Made by a program: the position numbers and the translations under genes
The notes under the pieces: model-generated
Told to the model about the DNA's origin: nothing
Database searches by the model: none
Seen by the model: only the letters and a program-made list of their open reading frames with translations
From: Actinomycetes bacterium
GTDB lineage: Bacteria > Actinomycetota > Acidimicrobiia > Acidimicrobiales > RAAP-2
DNA: 6,609 nt
Reading direction: 5' to 3'
Assembly: GCA_021791615.1 (NCBI GenBank)
Contig: JAJYWG010000301.1
Location: 1-6,609, forward strand
Shown: positions 1 to 6,304 of the stretch, piece after piece
Numbering within the stretch: position 1 is the first letter of the stretch
Layout: each line of letters opens with the position of its first letter

Positions 1-885
1 GGCGCAGGGCACGCCGAGCTGTTCGAAGCACACGACGGCTCCTGGTGGACCACCTTCCTCGCCACCCGCCACCCGAGCTACGACGCTCTTTGCCACCTCG
101 GGCGCGAGACCTTCCTCGCGCCGGTGAGCTGGGCCGATGGCTGGCCCACGGTCCCGGCGGAAGCCACCCGCCAGCTAGAGCTCAGCCCCCCTGGTCTGAC
201 GGCCCACCCCTGGCCTTCACCGGCCCGGCGCGACCTGTTCTCCAGCGACCACCTGGACCGACGCTGGGTGAGCATCGGGCGAACAGACCAACCGCGCTGG
301 ACCCTCACCTCGCCCGGGCTCGCTCTCGTCGGCGGGCCGAGCTGGGCCGAGGTGTCTGCCACCGGGGCAGTCCCGACGGTCCTGGCCCGTCGCCAGGAGG
401 ACCTCTGCTGCGAGGCCACCACCCGTGTCCGGCTCGGCCCCGAGCCGGCAGAGGCCGGGCTCATCACCTACCTCACCTCCGAGTACCACTACAGCCTGGT
501 CGCCCGCCGAAGCGGCCCGGACCGCCTCGAGATCGTCCTGCGCAAGCAGGTCGGTGACCTCTCGGTCGAGTCCGAGCCCATCGTCGTGGCGGGGACGGCG
601 GTGACCCTTCGCCTCGTCGCCGACGCCGACGCCTACCGCTTCGAGGTGCTCGGTCCAGCCGGCAACTGGGTCGAAGTCGGACGGGGGCTCACCCGGCTCC
701 TCGGCGGGGAGCTCGCCCAGACCTGGAACGGGGTCCTGGTGGGTCTCTGGGCGGGTAGCGGACAACCCCAATCGGCGGGCACGGCGGGCGCGGCGGCCAC
801 GGCGGAGTGGTTCGACTATGTCGGGCTCGACCCCGGACGCAGCGAGCAAGGCGAGCGACAGAGCAGGATCGCCGAGTCCAGCTGA
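1..885 (+). CDS. Glycoside hydrolase family 43 beta-xylosidase/alpha-L-arabinofuranosidase, 3' part only
   Basis: The gene enters from outside the window and is open from base 1 to the TGA at 883-885, giving 294 residues. Residues 1-50 are the end of a GH43 five-bladed propeller: the GAGHAEL motif, then WWTTFLATR and HLGRETFLAPVSW, which closely follow the usual GH43 text (GxGHxxL, LGRETFLAPVxW). Residues about 77-275 form the C-terminal concanavalin-like beta-sandwich found in XynB-type GH43 enzymes, recognisable by ITYLTSEYHYSL (155-166) and the WFDYVGLD end. The catalytic acids lie in the missing upstream part, so substrate cannot be judged. Family members release xylose or arabinose from non-reducing ends of plant oligosaccharides. 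The last 18 residues are a charged tail with no recognised role. The GH78 gene follows 57 bases later on the same strand, suggesting one operon. The family is secure; xylosidase versus arabinofuranosidase is open. Confidence 0.88.
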   Translation, partial: GAGHAELFEAHDGSWWTTFLATRHPSYDALCHLGRETFLAPVSWADGWPTVPAEATRQLELSPPGLTAHPWPSPARRDLFSSDHLDRRWVSIGRTDQPRWTLTSPGLALVGGPSWAEVSATGAVPTVLARRQEDLCCEATTRVRLGPEPAEAGLITYLTSEYHYSLVARRSGPDRLEIVLRKQVGDLSVESEPIVVAGTAVTLRLVADADAYRFEVLGPAGNWVEVGRGLTRLLGGELAQTWNGVLVGLWAGSGQPQSAGTAGAAATAEWFDYVGLDPGRSEQGERQSRIAESS

Positions 886-930
886 CACCCAGTCGGCACG
901 ATCGACCCCCGGACGCTTCGGGCACACCAG

Positions 931-935
931 AGGAG
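931..935 (+). promoter_or_regulatory. Ribosome binding site of the GH78 gene
   Basis: AGGAG lies 7 bases before the ATG at 943. It fixes the start of the rhamnosidase at this codon, and the protein then begins directly with the family's N-terminal strand (MQITDLRCDG). No separate promoter is evident in the 57-base gap, which fits co-transcription with the upstream GH43 gene. Confidence 0.75.
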
Positions 936-942
936 CACGAGA

Positions 943-3900
943 ATGCAGATAACTGACCTGAGATGCGACGGGCGCAACCAGCCGATCGGCACGGGAGGCG
1001 AGGTCCGGCTCTCCTGGAGGCTCGTGGACCTACGTCGCGGGGCCGGCCAGTCGAGCGCCCGAGTCCTGGTCGGTGCCGGCTCCGACCCGCTCTCCGATCC
1101 CGGATCGCTGGTCTGGGACTCCGGACCAACCAGCACCGAGGAGCCGGCCATGGACTATGCGGGCCCGAAGCTGAGCTCCCGGACCCAGTACGTCTGGAGG
1201 GTGGAAGTCGGCGACGAGCGCGGCGAGGCCACCGGCTGGAGCGATCCGGCAATCTTCGAGACCGGGGTCCTGGACACCTCGGAATGGCGAGCCGGCTGGA
1301 TCGGGTCAGCCGCCGACCTGACGCTGTCGTCTCGACTCTCGCTCGACAGCGTCGAGATGCTCCAGCCTCTGGCGCGCATCTGGTCACCGGGAGCCCAGGT
1401 GGTGCTCGCTCGCACTCACCTCGAGGTTCCCGCCGGTCGCGCCATTCTCGCCGCCCCGCTGGTCCTCGCCGGAGCGACGAGGATCCGCGCCTGGGTCAAC
1501 GGTGTCGAGGTGGGCCGGACCGGGCCGGAGCCCTCCGACGTCCCGGACGCAGAGGTGCCGGGCCGTACCCTGGTAGCCGACGTCGCCGGATTGCTCCGCC
1601 CTGGCGCTCACGCCGGCCCGCCGGCGAGCAACGAGCTGGTCGTTCTCGCCGAGGCGACCGAGCTTCCGGGGGGGCTGATCGGCCGGCTGGAAGTCGTTGG
1701 TGAGCGGATGGCCTCGATGCGGGTGGTCACCGACGGCTCTTGGATGTTGGCCCCCGTGGACGGCTTCGTTGCCTCGGGACCAGCGCCAGCACCGCGATCC
1801 CACTGGCGACCGGCCACGATCGTCGGGCTGCAGGGCGATCCGCCCTGGGGACGGGAGGAATGGACGCACCGCCCTTCTCCGTACCTGCGCAAGCAGTTCC
1901 ACCTCGACCAACCGGTGTCCAAGGCTCGGCTCTACTCGACCGCCCTCGGGATCTACGAGGCTCGGATCAACGGCGTGGCGGTGAGCGCCGACCGTCTCGC
2001 CCCGGGCTGGACCGACTACAACCAGCGGATCGCACATCAAAGCTACGACGTGACCGACCTGCTCGCCGTCGGGGACAACGTGCTCTCGGCGGTCCTGGGC
2101 GACGGGTGGTACGCAGGGACGGTCTGCTGGTTCGGGCCGTTCCAGTACGGACGTCAACGTGCCCTGCTCGCCGAGCTCCACCTCACCCTGGCGGACGGAT
2201 CCGAGGTCTGCGTCAGCAGTGACGGGAGCTGGCGCTGCGGACAGGGAGGGATCCTCTACTCGGACCTGCAAAACGGTGAGGTCTTCGATGCCCGGGCCGA
2301 GCCGGTCGGCTTCGACCGGCCGGGCTTCGACGACTCGCGCTGGGCCCCGGCGGTCGCCGTGGTCCCTGCGTCAGGACGCGTCGAGCCCCAGGTCGCCCCA
2401 CCGGTACGACCCCACGAGGAGCTGCGACCCCTATCGGTGGCAGCAGTGGGGCCCGAGCGATCGGTGGTCGACTTCGGCCAGAACCTGGCCGGCCACGCAC
2501 GGCTCCGAGCGGCCGGGCCGGCGGGGACCAAGGTCATCCTCCGTCACGCCGAGGCCCTCGACACCGCCGGGGAGCTCTACACGGTCAACCTCCGCAGTGC
2601 CCGCCAGGTCGACGAGCTCGTCCTTGCCGGGACCGGCGAGGAGCTCTTCACACCTCGCTTCAGCGTCCACGGTTTCCGCTACGTCGAGGTGAGCGGCCTA
2701 CCCGCCCCCATCAGCGTCGATGACATCACCGCTGTGGCGCTGTATGCCGACATGGAGCCCGTCGGCACCTGGAGCTGCTCGGACCCGCTGCTCGACCAAC
2801 TCCAGAGCAACATCGTCTGGGGCCAGCGGGGCAACTTCTTGTCGGTGCCGACCGACTGCCCCCAGCGAGACGAGCGCCTCGGCTGGACCGGCGATGCCCA
2901 GGTCTTCGTCTCCACTGCCGCCTTCAACTACGACGTCACGAGCTTCATGCGCAAGTGGCTCGGCGACGTGTGTGACGGCCAGCGTCCCGGCGGTGGCGTC
3001 CCCTTCGTAGCCCCCCACCTACGCAACCCCGACGACCGAGGGCTCAGCGAGGAGGAGCAGAGCTCGGCCGGCTGGGGGGACGCCATCGTGATGGTCCCCT
3101 ATGAGATCTGGCAGGCAACAGGAGATCTCACCCCGGCCCGCGAGTCCTTCGAAGGCGCCCTGGCCTGGACCCGCTGGCTCGAGCGTTGGAGCACCGACGG
3201 GCTCCGCCCGGCCAGCGGCTTCGGCGACTGGCTCTCACTCGGGCCGCAGACGCCGAAGGATCTCGTCTCCACCGCCTTCGCCGCCCATGTGCCCCGGCAG
3301 CTCGCCGAGCTGGCGCGGGCGCTCGGCCACGAAGAGGCCGAGGCTGCGGCGCTCGACGCCCAGCACCGCCGGACCCGGGAGGCCTTCCGCCGAGCCTTCG
3401 TGCGAGGCGGCGGAGAGGTGGGGAGTGGCACCCAGGCCGCCTACGTGCTCGCCTTGGCCTTCGAGCTGCTCGACCCCGACGAGGTGCCGGCGGCCGTCGG
3501 GCGCCTAGTGGCCGACATCGAGGAGCGCGGCTGGCACCTGTCCACCGGCTTCCTCGCGACGCCGTACCTCCTGCCCGTGCTAGCGAACCACGGGCGCTCC
3601 GACATCGCCTGGAGGCTGCTCGCCCAGCGCAGCTACCCCTCCTGGCTCTACCCGGTGCTCCACGGGGCGACGACGATGTGGGAGCGTTGGGACACCTGGA
3701 CCGAGCACGGAGGCTTCCAGGACCCGCACATGAACTCGCTCAACCACTACGCCTACGGCGCAGTCGGGTCGTTCCTCTACCGCTACGTGGCGGGCCTCTC
3801 CCCGCTCGCTCCCGGCTACCGGCGCTTCCGAGTCCGACCCATACCGGGTGGAGGGCTCACCCATGCTCGGGCAGAGCTCAACAGTCCCCACGGGCCGATC

Positions 3901-4131
3901 CGCGCGTCCTGGCAGGTCGGGCCCGACGAGACCACCTCCCTGCAAGTGGTTGCGCCCGTCGGCACCGAGGCTGAGGTCTGGCTCGGCGCCGTCGGCGAGG
4001 AGCAGGTCACGGAAGCCGGTACCCCACTCGCAGCACTGTCAGCACTACGTGGGATCGAGCACCGCCACGGTCAGCTGGTCGTCACGCTCGGCTCCGGGAG
4101 CTACGACTTCACGGTCAGCAGCGATCGCTGA
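943..4131 (+). CDS. Alpha-L-rhamnosidase, glycoside hydrolase family 78
   Basis: The 1062-residue product is full length for GH78, an inverting family that cleaves terminal alpha-L-rhamnose. Domains in order: fibronectin-III-like (about 1-106, ending GWSDPAIFETG); a beta-sandwich in the place of the rhamnose-binding CBM67 domain of Streptomyces avermitilis SaRha78A (about 107-305); Bac_rhamnosid_N beta-sandwich (about 310-472); concanavalin-like Bac_rhamnosid domain (about 490-587); (alpha/alpha)6 catalytic barrel (about 605-945); C-terminal beta-sandwich (from about 953). Motif DCPQRDERLGWTGD occupies 638-651. By alignment from memory with SaRha78A (E636, E895), E644 is the general acid and E914 in TMWERWD the general base. 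FGDWL at 760-764 is another family-typical active-site stretch. There is no signal peptide or membrane segment, so a cytoplasmic role on imported oligosaccharides or glycosides is inferred. It follows the GH43 gene by 57 bases. The substrate (pectic rhamnogalacturonan fragments or rhamnosylated plant or bacterial glycosides) cannot be told from sequence. Confidence 0.95.
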   Translation: MQITDLRCDGRNQPIGTGGEVRLSWRLVDLRRGAGQSSARVLVGAGSDPLSDPGSLVWDSGPTSTEEPAMDYAGPKLSSRTQYVWRVEVGDERGEATGWSDPAIFETGVLDTSEWRAGWIGSAADLTLSSRLSLDSVEMLQPLARIWSPGAQVVLARTHLEVPAGRAILAAPLVLAGATRIRAWVNGVEVGRTGPEPSDVPDAEVPGRTLVADVAGLLRPGAHAGPPASNELVVLAEATELPGGLIGRLEVVGERMASMRVVTDGSWMLAPVDGFVASGPAPAPRSHWRPATIVGLQGDPPWGREEWTHRPSPYLRKQFHLDQPVSKARLYSTALGIYEARINGVAVSADRLAPGWTDYNQRIAHQSYDVTDLLAVGDNVLSAVLGDGWYAGTVCWFGPFQYGRQRALLAELHLTLADGSEVCVSSDGSWRCGQGGILYSDLQNGEVFDARAEPVGFDRPGFDDSRWAPAVAVVPASGRVEPQVAPPVRPHEELRPLSVAAVGPERSVVDFGQNLAGHARLRAAGPAGTKVILRHAEALDTAGELYTVNLRSARQVDELVLAGTGEELFTPRFSVHGFRYVEVSGLPAPISVDDITAVALYADMEPVGTWSCSDPLLDQLQSNIVWGQRGNFLSVPTDCPQRDERLGWTGDAQVFVSTAAFNYDVTSFMRKWLGDVCDGQRPGGGVPFVAPHLRNPDDRGLSEEEQSSAGWGDAIVMVPYEIWQATGDLTPARESFEGALAWTRWLERWSTDGLRPASGFGDWLSLGPQTPKDLVSTAFAAHVPRQLAELARALGHEEAEAAALDAQHRRTREAFRRAFVRGGGEVGSGTQAAYVLALAFELLDPDEVPAAVGRLVADIEERGWHLSTGFLATPYLLPVLANHGRSDIAWRLLAQRSYPSWLYPVLHGATTMWERWDTWTEHGGFQDPHMNSLNHYAYGAVGSFLYRYVAGLSPLAPGYRRFRVRPIPGGGLTHARAELNSPHGPIRASWQVGPDETTSLQVVAPVGTEAEVWLGAVGEEQVTEAGTPLAALSALRGIEHRHGQLVVTLGSGSYDFTVSSDR

Positions 4132-4145
4132 CCGCCGACGGCAAC

Positions 4146-4159
4146 TCCGCCAGAGCGGA
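4146..4159 (+). terminator. Weak hairpin after the GH78 stop, possible terminator
   Basis: TCCGC-CAGA-GCGGA is a perfect 5-bp stem with a 4-base loop, starting 14 bases after the GH78 stop codon and ending 13 bases before the IS left end. It has no T-tract, which is not unusual in high-GC actinobacteria, but a 5-bp stem in GC-rich DNA can occur by chance. Confidence 0.25.
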
Positions 4160-4168
4160 CCCCGCCCC

Positions 4169-4172
4169 TTAG
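4169..4172. repeat. Left flanking tetranucleotide TTAG (imperfect target duplication)
   Basis: TTAG abuts the left inverted repeat, and the tetranucleotide abutting the right repeat (5867-5870) is TTAA. IS1380-family elements usually make about 4-base target duplications, so the 3-of-4 match supports the boundaries. It also shows the two flanks are not an exact duplication. Because TTA/TAA also reads as an extension of the inverted repeat, the true edge could be a few bases off. Confidence 0.5.
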
Positions 4173-4198
4173 CCCCGATCCTTCAAGGCGCCGCACGG
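4173..4198 (+). repeat. IS left terminal inverted repeat
   Basis: The outer 12 bases, CCCCGATCCTTC, match the reverse complement of the right end (CCCCGATCATTC) at 11 of 12 positions. After a poorly matched stretch, GCCGCACGG (4190-4198) matches GCCGCCCGG of the other end at 8 of 9 if one base is gapped. The outer block probably holds the cleavage site and the inner block a transposase contact. Confidence 0.7.
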
Positions 4199-4240
4199 CT
4201 GATCGGCGGAGGTCCGCGAAAGTGCCCGCCGGGTCTGGGA

Positions 4241-4265
4241 TTCTGACGTTGTCGACACGTCGGAA
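4241..4265 (+). promoter_or_regulatory. 25-base dyad upstream of the transposase ribosome site
   Basis: TTCTGACGT and ACGTCGGAA pair over 9 positions (one T-G wobble) around a 7-base centre that contains the palindrome GTCGAC. The dyad ends 9 bases before the AGGAGG at 4275. Three roles are possible: a transposase or repressor operator; an RNA hairpin in the leader that stalls read-through transcripts from the upstream sugar operon; or an internal transposase binding site. Choosing between them is inference; the dyad itself is directly visible. Confidence 0.5.
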
Positions 4266-4274
4266 GTCCAGTCC

Positions 4275-4280
4275 AGGAGG
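4275..4280 (+). promoter_or_regulatory. Ribosome binding site of the transposase
   Basis: AGGAGG lies 11 bases before the GTG at 4292. The spacing is slightly long but the match to the anti-Shine-Dalgarno sequence is perfect, so it supports the GTG start. No in-frame ATG lies nearby. Confidence 0.65.
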
Positions 4281-4291
4281 GCACTCGCGAG

Positions 4292-5665
4292 GTGAACGCT
4301 ACCAGCACGGTCCCGGTGAGGGTGGAAGGCGGCGGGGAGCAGGTCGTGGCCCATGTTGGCCTGCACGCCTTGGGTTGTTTCGCTGACCGTCTCGGCCTCG
4401 GCGAGGAGCTGTCCGCGGCGGTGACCGCCGGGGGCGACCAGCGGCTGTTGGGTCATGATCGGGGGAAGGTGTTGACCCAGGTGATGCTGATGCTCGCTGG
4501 CGGCGGGGAATGCTGCGCGGACATCGAGCATCTGCGGGCCCAGCCGGGCCTGTTCGGCTCGGTGCCGTCGGACTCGACGGTGCATCGGAGCTTTGCCGCG
4601 ATCGACGAGGCGACGCTGGGCTACCTGCGCCAGTCGATGGCGGTGGTGCGCGCCCAGATCTGGCACCGCCCGTCGGCCACGACGGGGACCGCCCCGGTGA
4701 TCTTGGACATCGACGCGTCGCTGGTGGAGATCCACTCCGAGCACAAGGAGGGTACGGCGGCCACCTACAAGGGTGGGTTCGGGTTCCACCCCATGTTCTG
4801 CTTCGCGGATGCCACCGGCGAGGCGCTGGCGGGGATGCTGCGGCCGGGCAACGCCGGCGCGAACTCGATCGAAGACCACCTTTCGGTGCTCGACGCGGCG
4901 ATCGCCCAGCTGCCCGCCGAGATCGCCGCAGGCCACTGCGTCGGTGACGACCCGGCCGTAGCGGCCCGTACGGTTCGGGTCCGCACCGACTCGGCGGGAT
5001 GCTCAGCGCGCCTTGCTCACGCCTGCCGGGCCCGCAACGTCGGCTTCTCGGTCGTGGCCCGATCCACCCGCCAGGTCCACGCCGCCATCTCCCGGGTCGT
5101 CAACGACGAGGACCGATGGGCGGCCGCGCTCGACCAGGACGGCGAGGTCCGGGACCGCTCGGCGGTGGTGGAGGTCACCGATTTGGTCGACCTGTCCGCC
5201 TGGCCGGCGGGCACCCGGCTGATCGTGCGGCGCGAGCCGTTGCACCCCGGCGCCCAGACCAGCTTGTTCCCCTCGCTCGAGTACCGCTACTGGGGGCACT
5301 ACACCGACGCCGACGGCTCTCCTGTCGAGGCCGATGCCGACATGCGAGCCCACGCCCACGTCGAAGACCACATCCGCCGGCTGAAAGCCTCCGGGCTCGA
5401 ACGGTTCCCCTTCACCGCCCTGGCCGCCAACCAGGCATGGATGGCCACCGTGTGCTTCGCCGCGGACCTGGTCCGCTGGTTCCAGCTGCTGTGTCTGACC
5501 GACGCTCTGGCGGCCGCCGAGCCCAAGGCCCTGCGCTGGAGCTTGTGGCACACCCCCGCCCGGATCGTGCGCCGAGCCCGTCAACACGTCGTGCGTCTCC
5601 TCGACGGCTGGCCAACCGCAGATCAGCTTCTCGGCGCCTACGGCCGCATCGCCCTCATCACCTGA
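4292..5665 (+). CDS. IS1380-family transposase (DDE)
   Basis: The 457-residue product starts at GTG behind an AGGAGG. It has the IS1380 layout: an N-terminal region with the early HVGLHALGCFADRLGL segment, then a DDE RNase H-like fold. The likely catalytic acids are D139 or D141 in VILDIDAS, D233 in VRVRTDSAG, and E358 in HAHVEDHIRRLKASGLERF; the last motif is the family's hallmark E-x6-K arrangement before the FPF/NQAW segment. Length is normal and no frameshift or stop interrupts the gene, so the element could still be active. The enzyme cuts the IS ends and joins them to short target sites. Its only partners visible here are the two inverted repeats. Expression is probably limited by the GTG start and perhaps by the upstream dyad. 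Confidence 0.93.
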   Translation: MNATSTVPVRVEGGGEQVVAHVGLHALGCFADRLGLGEELSAAVTAGGDQRLLGHDRGKVLTQVMLMLAGGGECCADIEHLRAQPGLFGSVPSDSTVHRSFAAIDEATLGYLRQSMAVVRAQIWHRPSATTGTAPVILDIDASLVEIHSEHKEGTAATYKGGFGFHPMFCFADATGEALAGMLRPGNAGANSIEDHLSVLDAAIAQLPAEIAAGHCVGDDPAVAARTVRVRTDSAGCSARLAHACRARNVGFSVVARSTRQVHAAISRVVNDEDRWAAALDQDGEVRDRSAVVEVTDLVDLSAWPAGTRLIVRREPLHPGAQTSLFPSLEYRYWGHYTDADGSPVEADADMRAHAHVEDHIRRLKASGLERFPFTALAANQAWMATVCFAADLVRWFQLLCLTDALAAAEPKALRWSLWHTPARIVRRARQHVVRLLDGWPTADQLLGAYGRIALIT

Positions 5666-5825
5666 ACGGCGGGTCCGCTCCTAGCGCAGCGCTCACCCGC
5701 ACCGCGGGAGCTCTCGGCCTGCCCGCTCGTAGCCCCAACAGCCCCAGAACAGGTCAGACGCCAACCACCACCATCGAATCTCGCCCCAACCACGCCCACC
5801 TCAGCCACCCGGCGCCCATCAGCGC

Positions 5826-5849
5826 CCGCCCGGAGGGCCTCCCGGGCGG
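5826..5849. repeat. 8-bp GC hairpin inside the IS right end
   Basis: CCGCCCGG (5826-5833) and CCGGGCGG (5842-5849) form a perfect 8-bp stem around an 8-base loop, 17 bases inside the right end of the IS. No T-tract follows. The right arm overlaps the inner block of the right inverted repeat. It might end transposase transcripts or shape the transposase binding site. Confidence 0.4.
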
Positions 5850-5866
5850 CAGACGAATGATCGGGG
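5842..5866 (-). repeat. IS right terminal inverted repeat
   Basis: Read on the minus strand from 5866, the end begins CCCCGATCATTC, matching the left end at 11 of 12 positions. A second block, GCCGCCCGG (5850-5842), pairs with the left inner block with one mismatch and a 1-base offset. Confidence 0.7.
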
Positions 5867-5870
5867 TTAA
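5867..5870. repeat. Right flanking tetranucleotide TTAA
   Basis: TTAA follows the right inverted repeat and differs from the left flank (TTAG) by one base. TTAA is itself palindromic and is the target of the related piggyBac transposases of eukaryotes, so a TTAA-like target preference is plausible. Confidence 0.45.
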
Positions 5871-6304
5871 TGCGCTACATACGGAAAGGGACCCGGAGGG
5901 TAGCTCGGATGAGAATGTTTCTATGCAGAACAGCCTTCGTAATCTCCGGGAGTTCATGGGTCGGGTTGCGTTTTGGAAAATGGAGCCAGTGCTACCGCTC
6001 AATGGGCTTAGTTCCGGACTGCGAATGCGGTGTATTGGGGAGCCCGGTGTGGAAATGTGATGTATCTTCATCATGGTGTGCTAATCCAGGAAGAGCGCTA
6101 TCGGTGTGACCGCGGAAGCTACCAGGACGAACTAGAGTTCGCGGTGCCGGAGGGTGAGTACTCGGTTGAGTATGTTGACCCGGAAACTCTTGAAGTTGTC
6201 GAGCACGGTGTGTGGCAACGAACGGACGAAGATTGAAGCTTAGTACACCGATATATTAAACTGATATTGCTGTCAGGTTGAAGAAACAGAGGTCGGCGTC
6301 CTGA
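5871..6304 (+). pseudogene. Decayed C-terminus of a cellulase-like/apiosidase-like (DUF4038-type) glycoside hydrolase
   Basis: No single frame spans this block, but three consecutive plus-strand segments join into one recognisable protein end. Segment one (to about 6054) reads SLRNLREFMGRV, KMEP, then RCIGEPGVE, like the LR-LREF-x-F-K/RM-P and EPG text near the end of barrel-type glycosidases. Segment two (about 6057-6233) reads VMYLHHG, GSYQDELEF, VPEGEYSVEYVDPETLEV, the C-terminal beta-sandwich of those enzymes (P-x-G-x-Y-x-x-x-W/Y-V-D/N-P). Segment three (6236-6304) reads LSTPIY-stop-TDIAVRLKKQR, the usual TP-x-Y-x-x-DIALRI ending. One lost base near 6054 (restoring VEYVMYL), another near 6235, and a TAA at 6257-6259 interrupt it. 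The 5' part is absent. GC content is lower than in neighbouring genes. The exact family is recognised from memory only; the decayed state is clear from the frames. Confidence 0.62.

Larger units (their letters stand above)
4173..5866 (+). mobile_element. IS1380-family insertion sequence, apparently complete (about 1694 bp)
   Basis: One transposase gene (4292-5665) sits between imperfect terminal inverted repeats that begin CCCCGATC at 4173 and end GATCGGGG at 5866. The length fits IS1380 elements (roughly 1.5-2 kb), as do the CC-starting ends and the single DDE transposase. It inserted 41 bases after the GH78 stop, in the same orientation as the GH operon. About 118 bases of leader precede the transposase and 201 bases of non-coding right end follow it. 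The flanking tetranucleotides are TTAG and TTAA. The sequence to the right is AT-richer than the IS and the left flank. The boundaries were found by eye from the repeats and were not compared with any reference element. Confidence 0.8.

Noticed and set aside
1384..2271. A 295-residue minus-strand open frame opposite the rhamnosidase gene
   Set aside because: It is a typical GC-rich antisense shadow with no recognisable domain, fully covered by a secure GH78 coding region.
4121..4128. Palindrome GCGATCGC at the end of the GH78 gene
   Set aside because: An 8-base palindrome inside coding sequence of this composition is expected by chance, and it shows no repeat partner or spacing pattern.
4169..4936. 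A 255-residue minus-strand open frame across the IS left end and the transposase
   Set aside because: It is antisense to a well-supported transposase, its composition is rich in His/Arg/Gly, and no known passenger gene is seen.
5669..5700. GCGGGT/ACCCGC inverted pair just after the transposase stop as a terminator
   Set aside because: The 6-bp arms are 20 bases apart with no T-tract, which is too weak in DNA of this GC content.
4999..6060. A 353-residue plus-strand open frame crossing the IS right end
   Set aside because: Its first two thirds are an Arg/Pro/Gly-rich shadow of the transposase gene in another frame, and only the last part overlaps the glycosidase remnant. Continuity across the IS end is accidental.
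6030..6236. A stand-alone small acidic protein, with a TGATG overlap at 6058-6062 resembling translational coupling to an upstream frame
   Set aside because: The sequences on both sides of the overlap and again after 6236 join into one glycosidase C-terminus. The overlap is better explained by a single lost base, and no good ribosome site precedes 6060.
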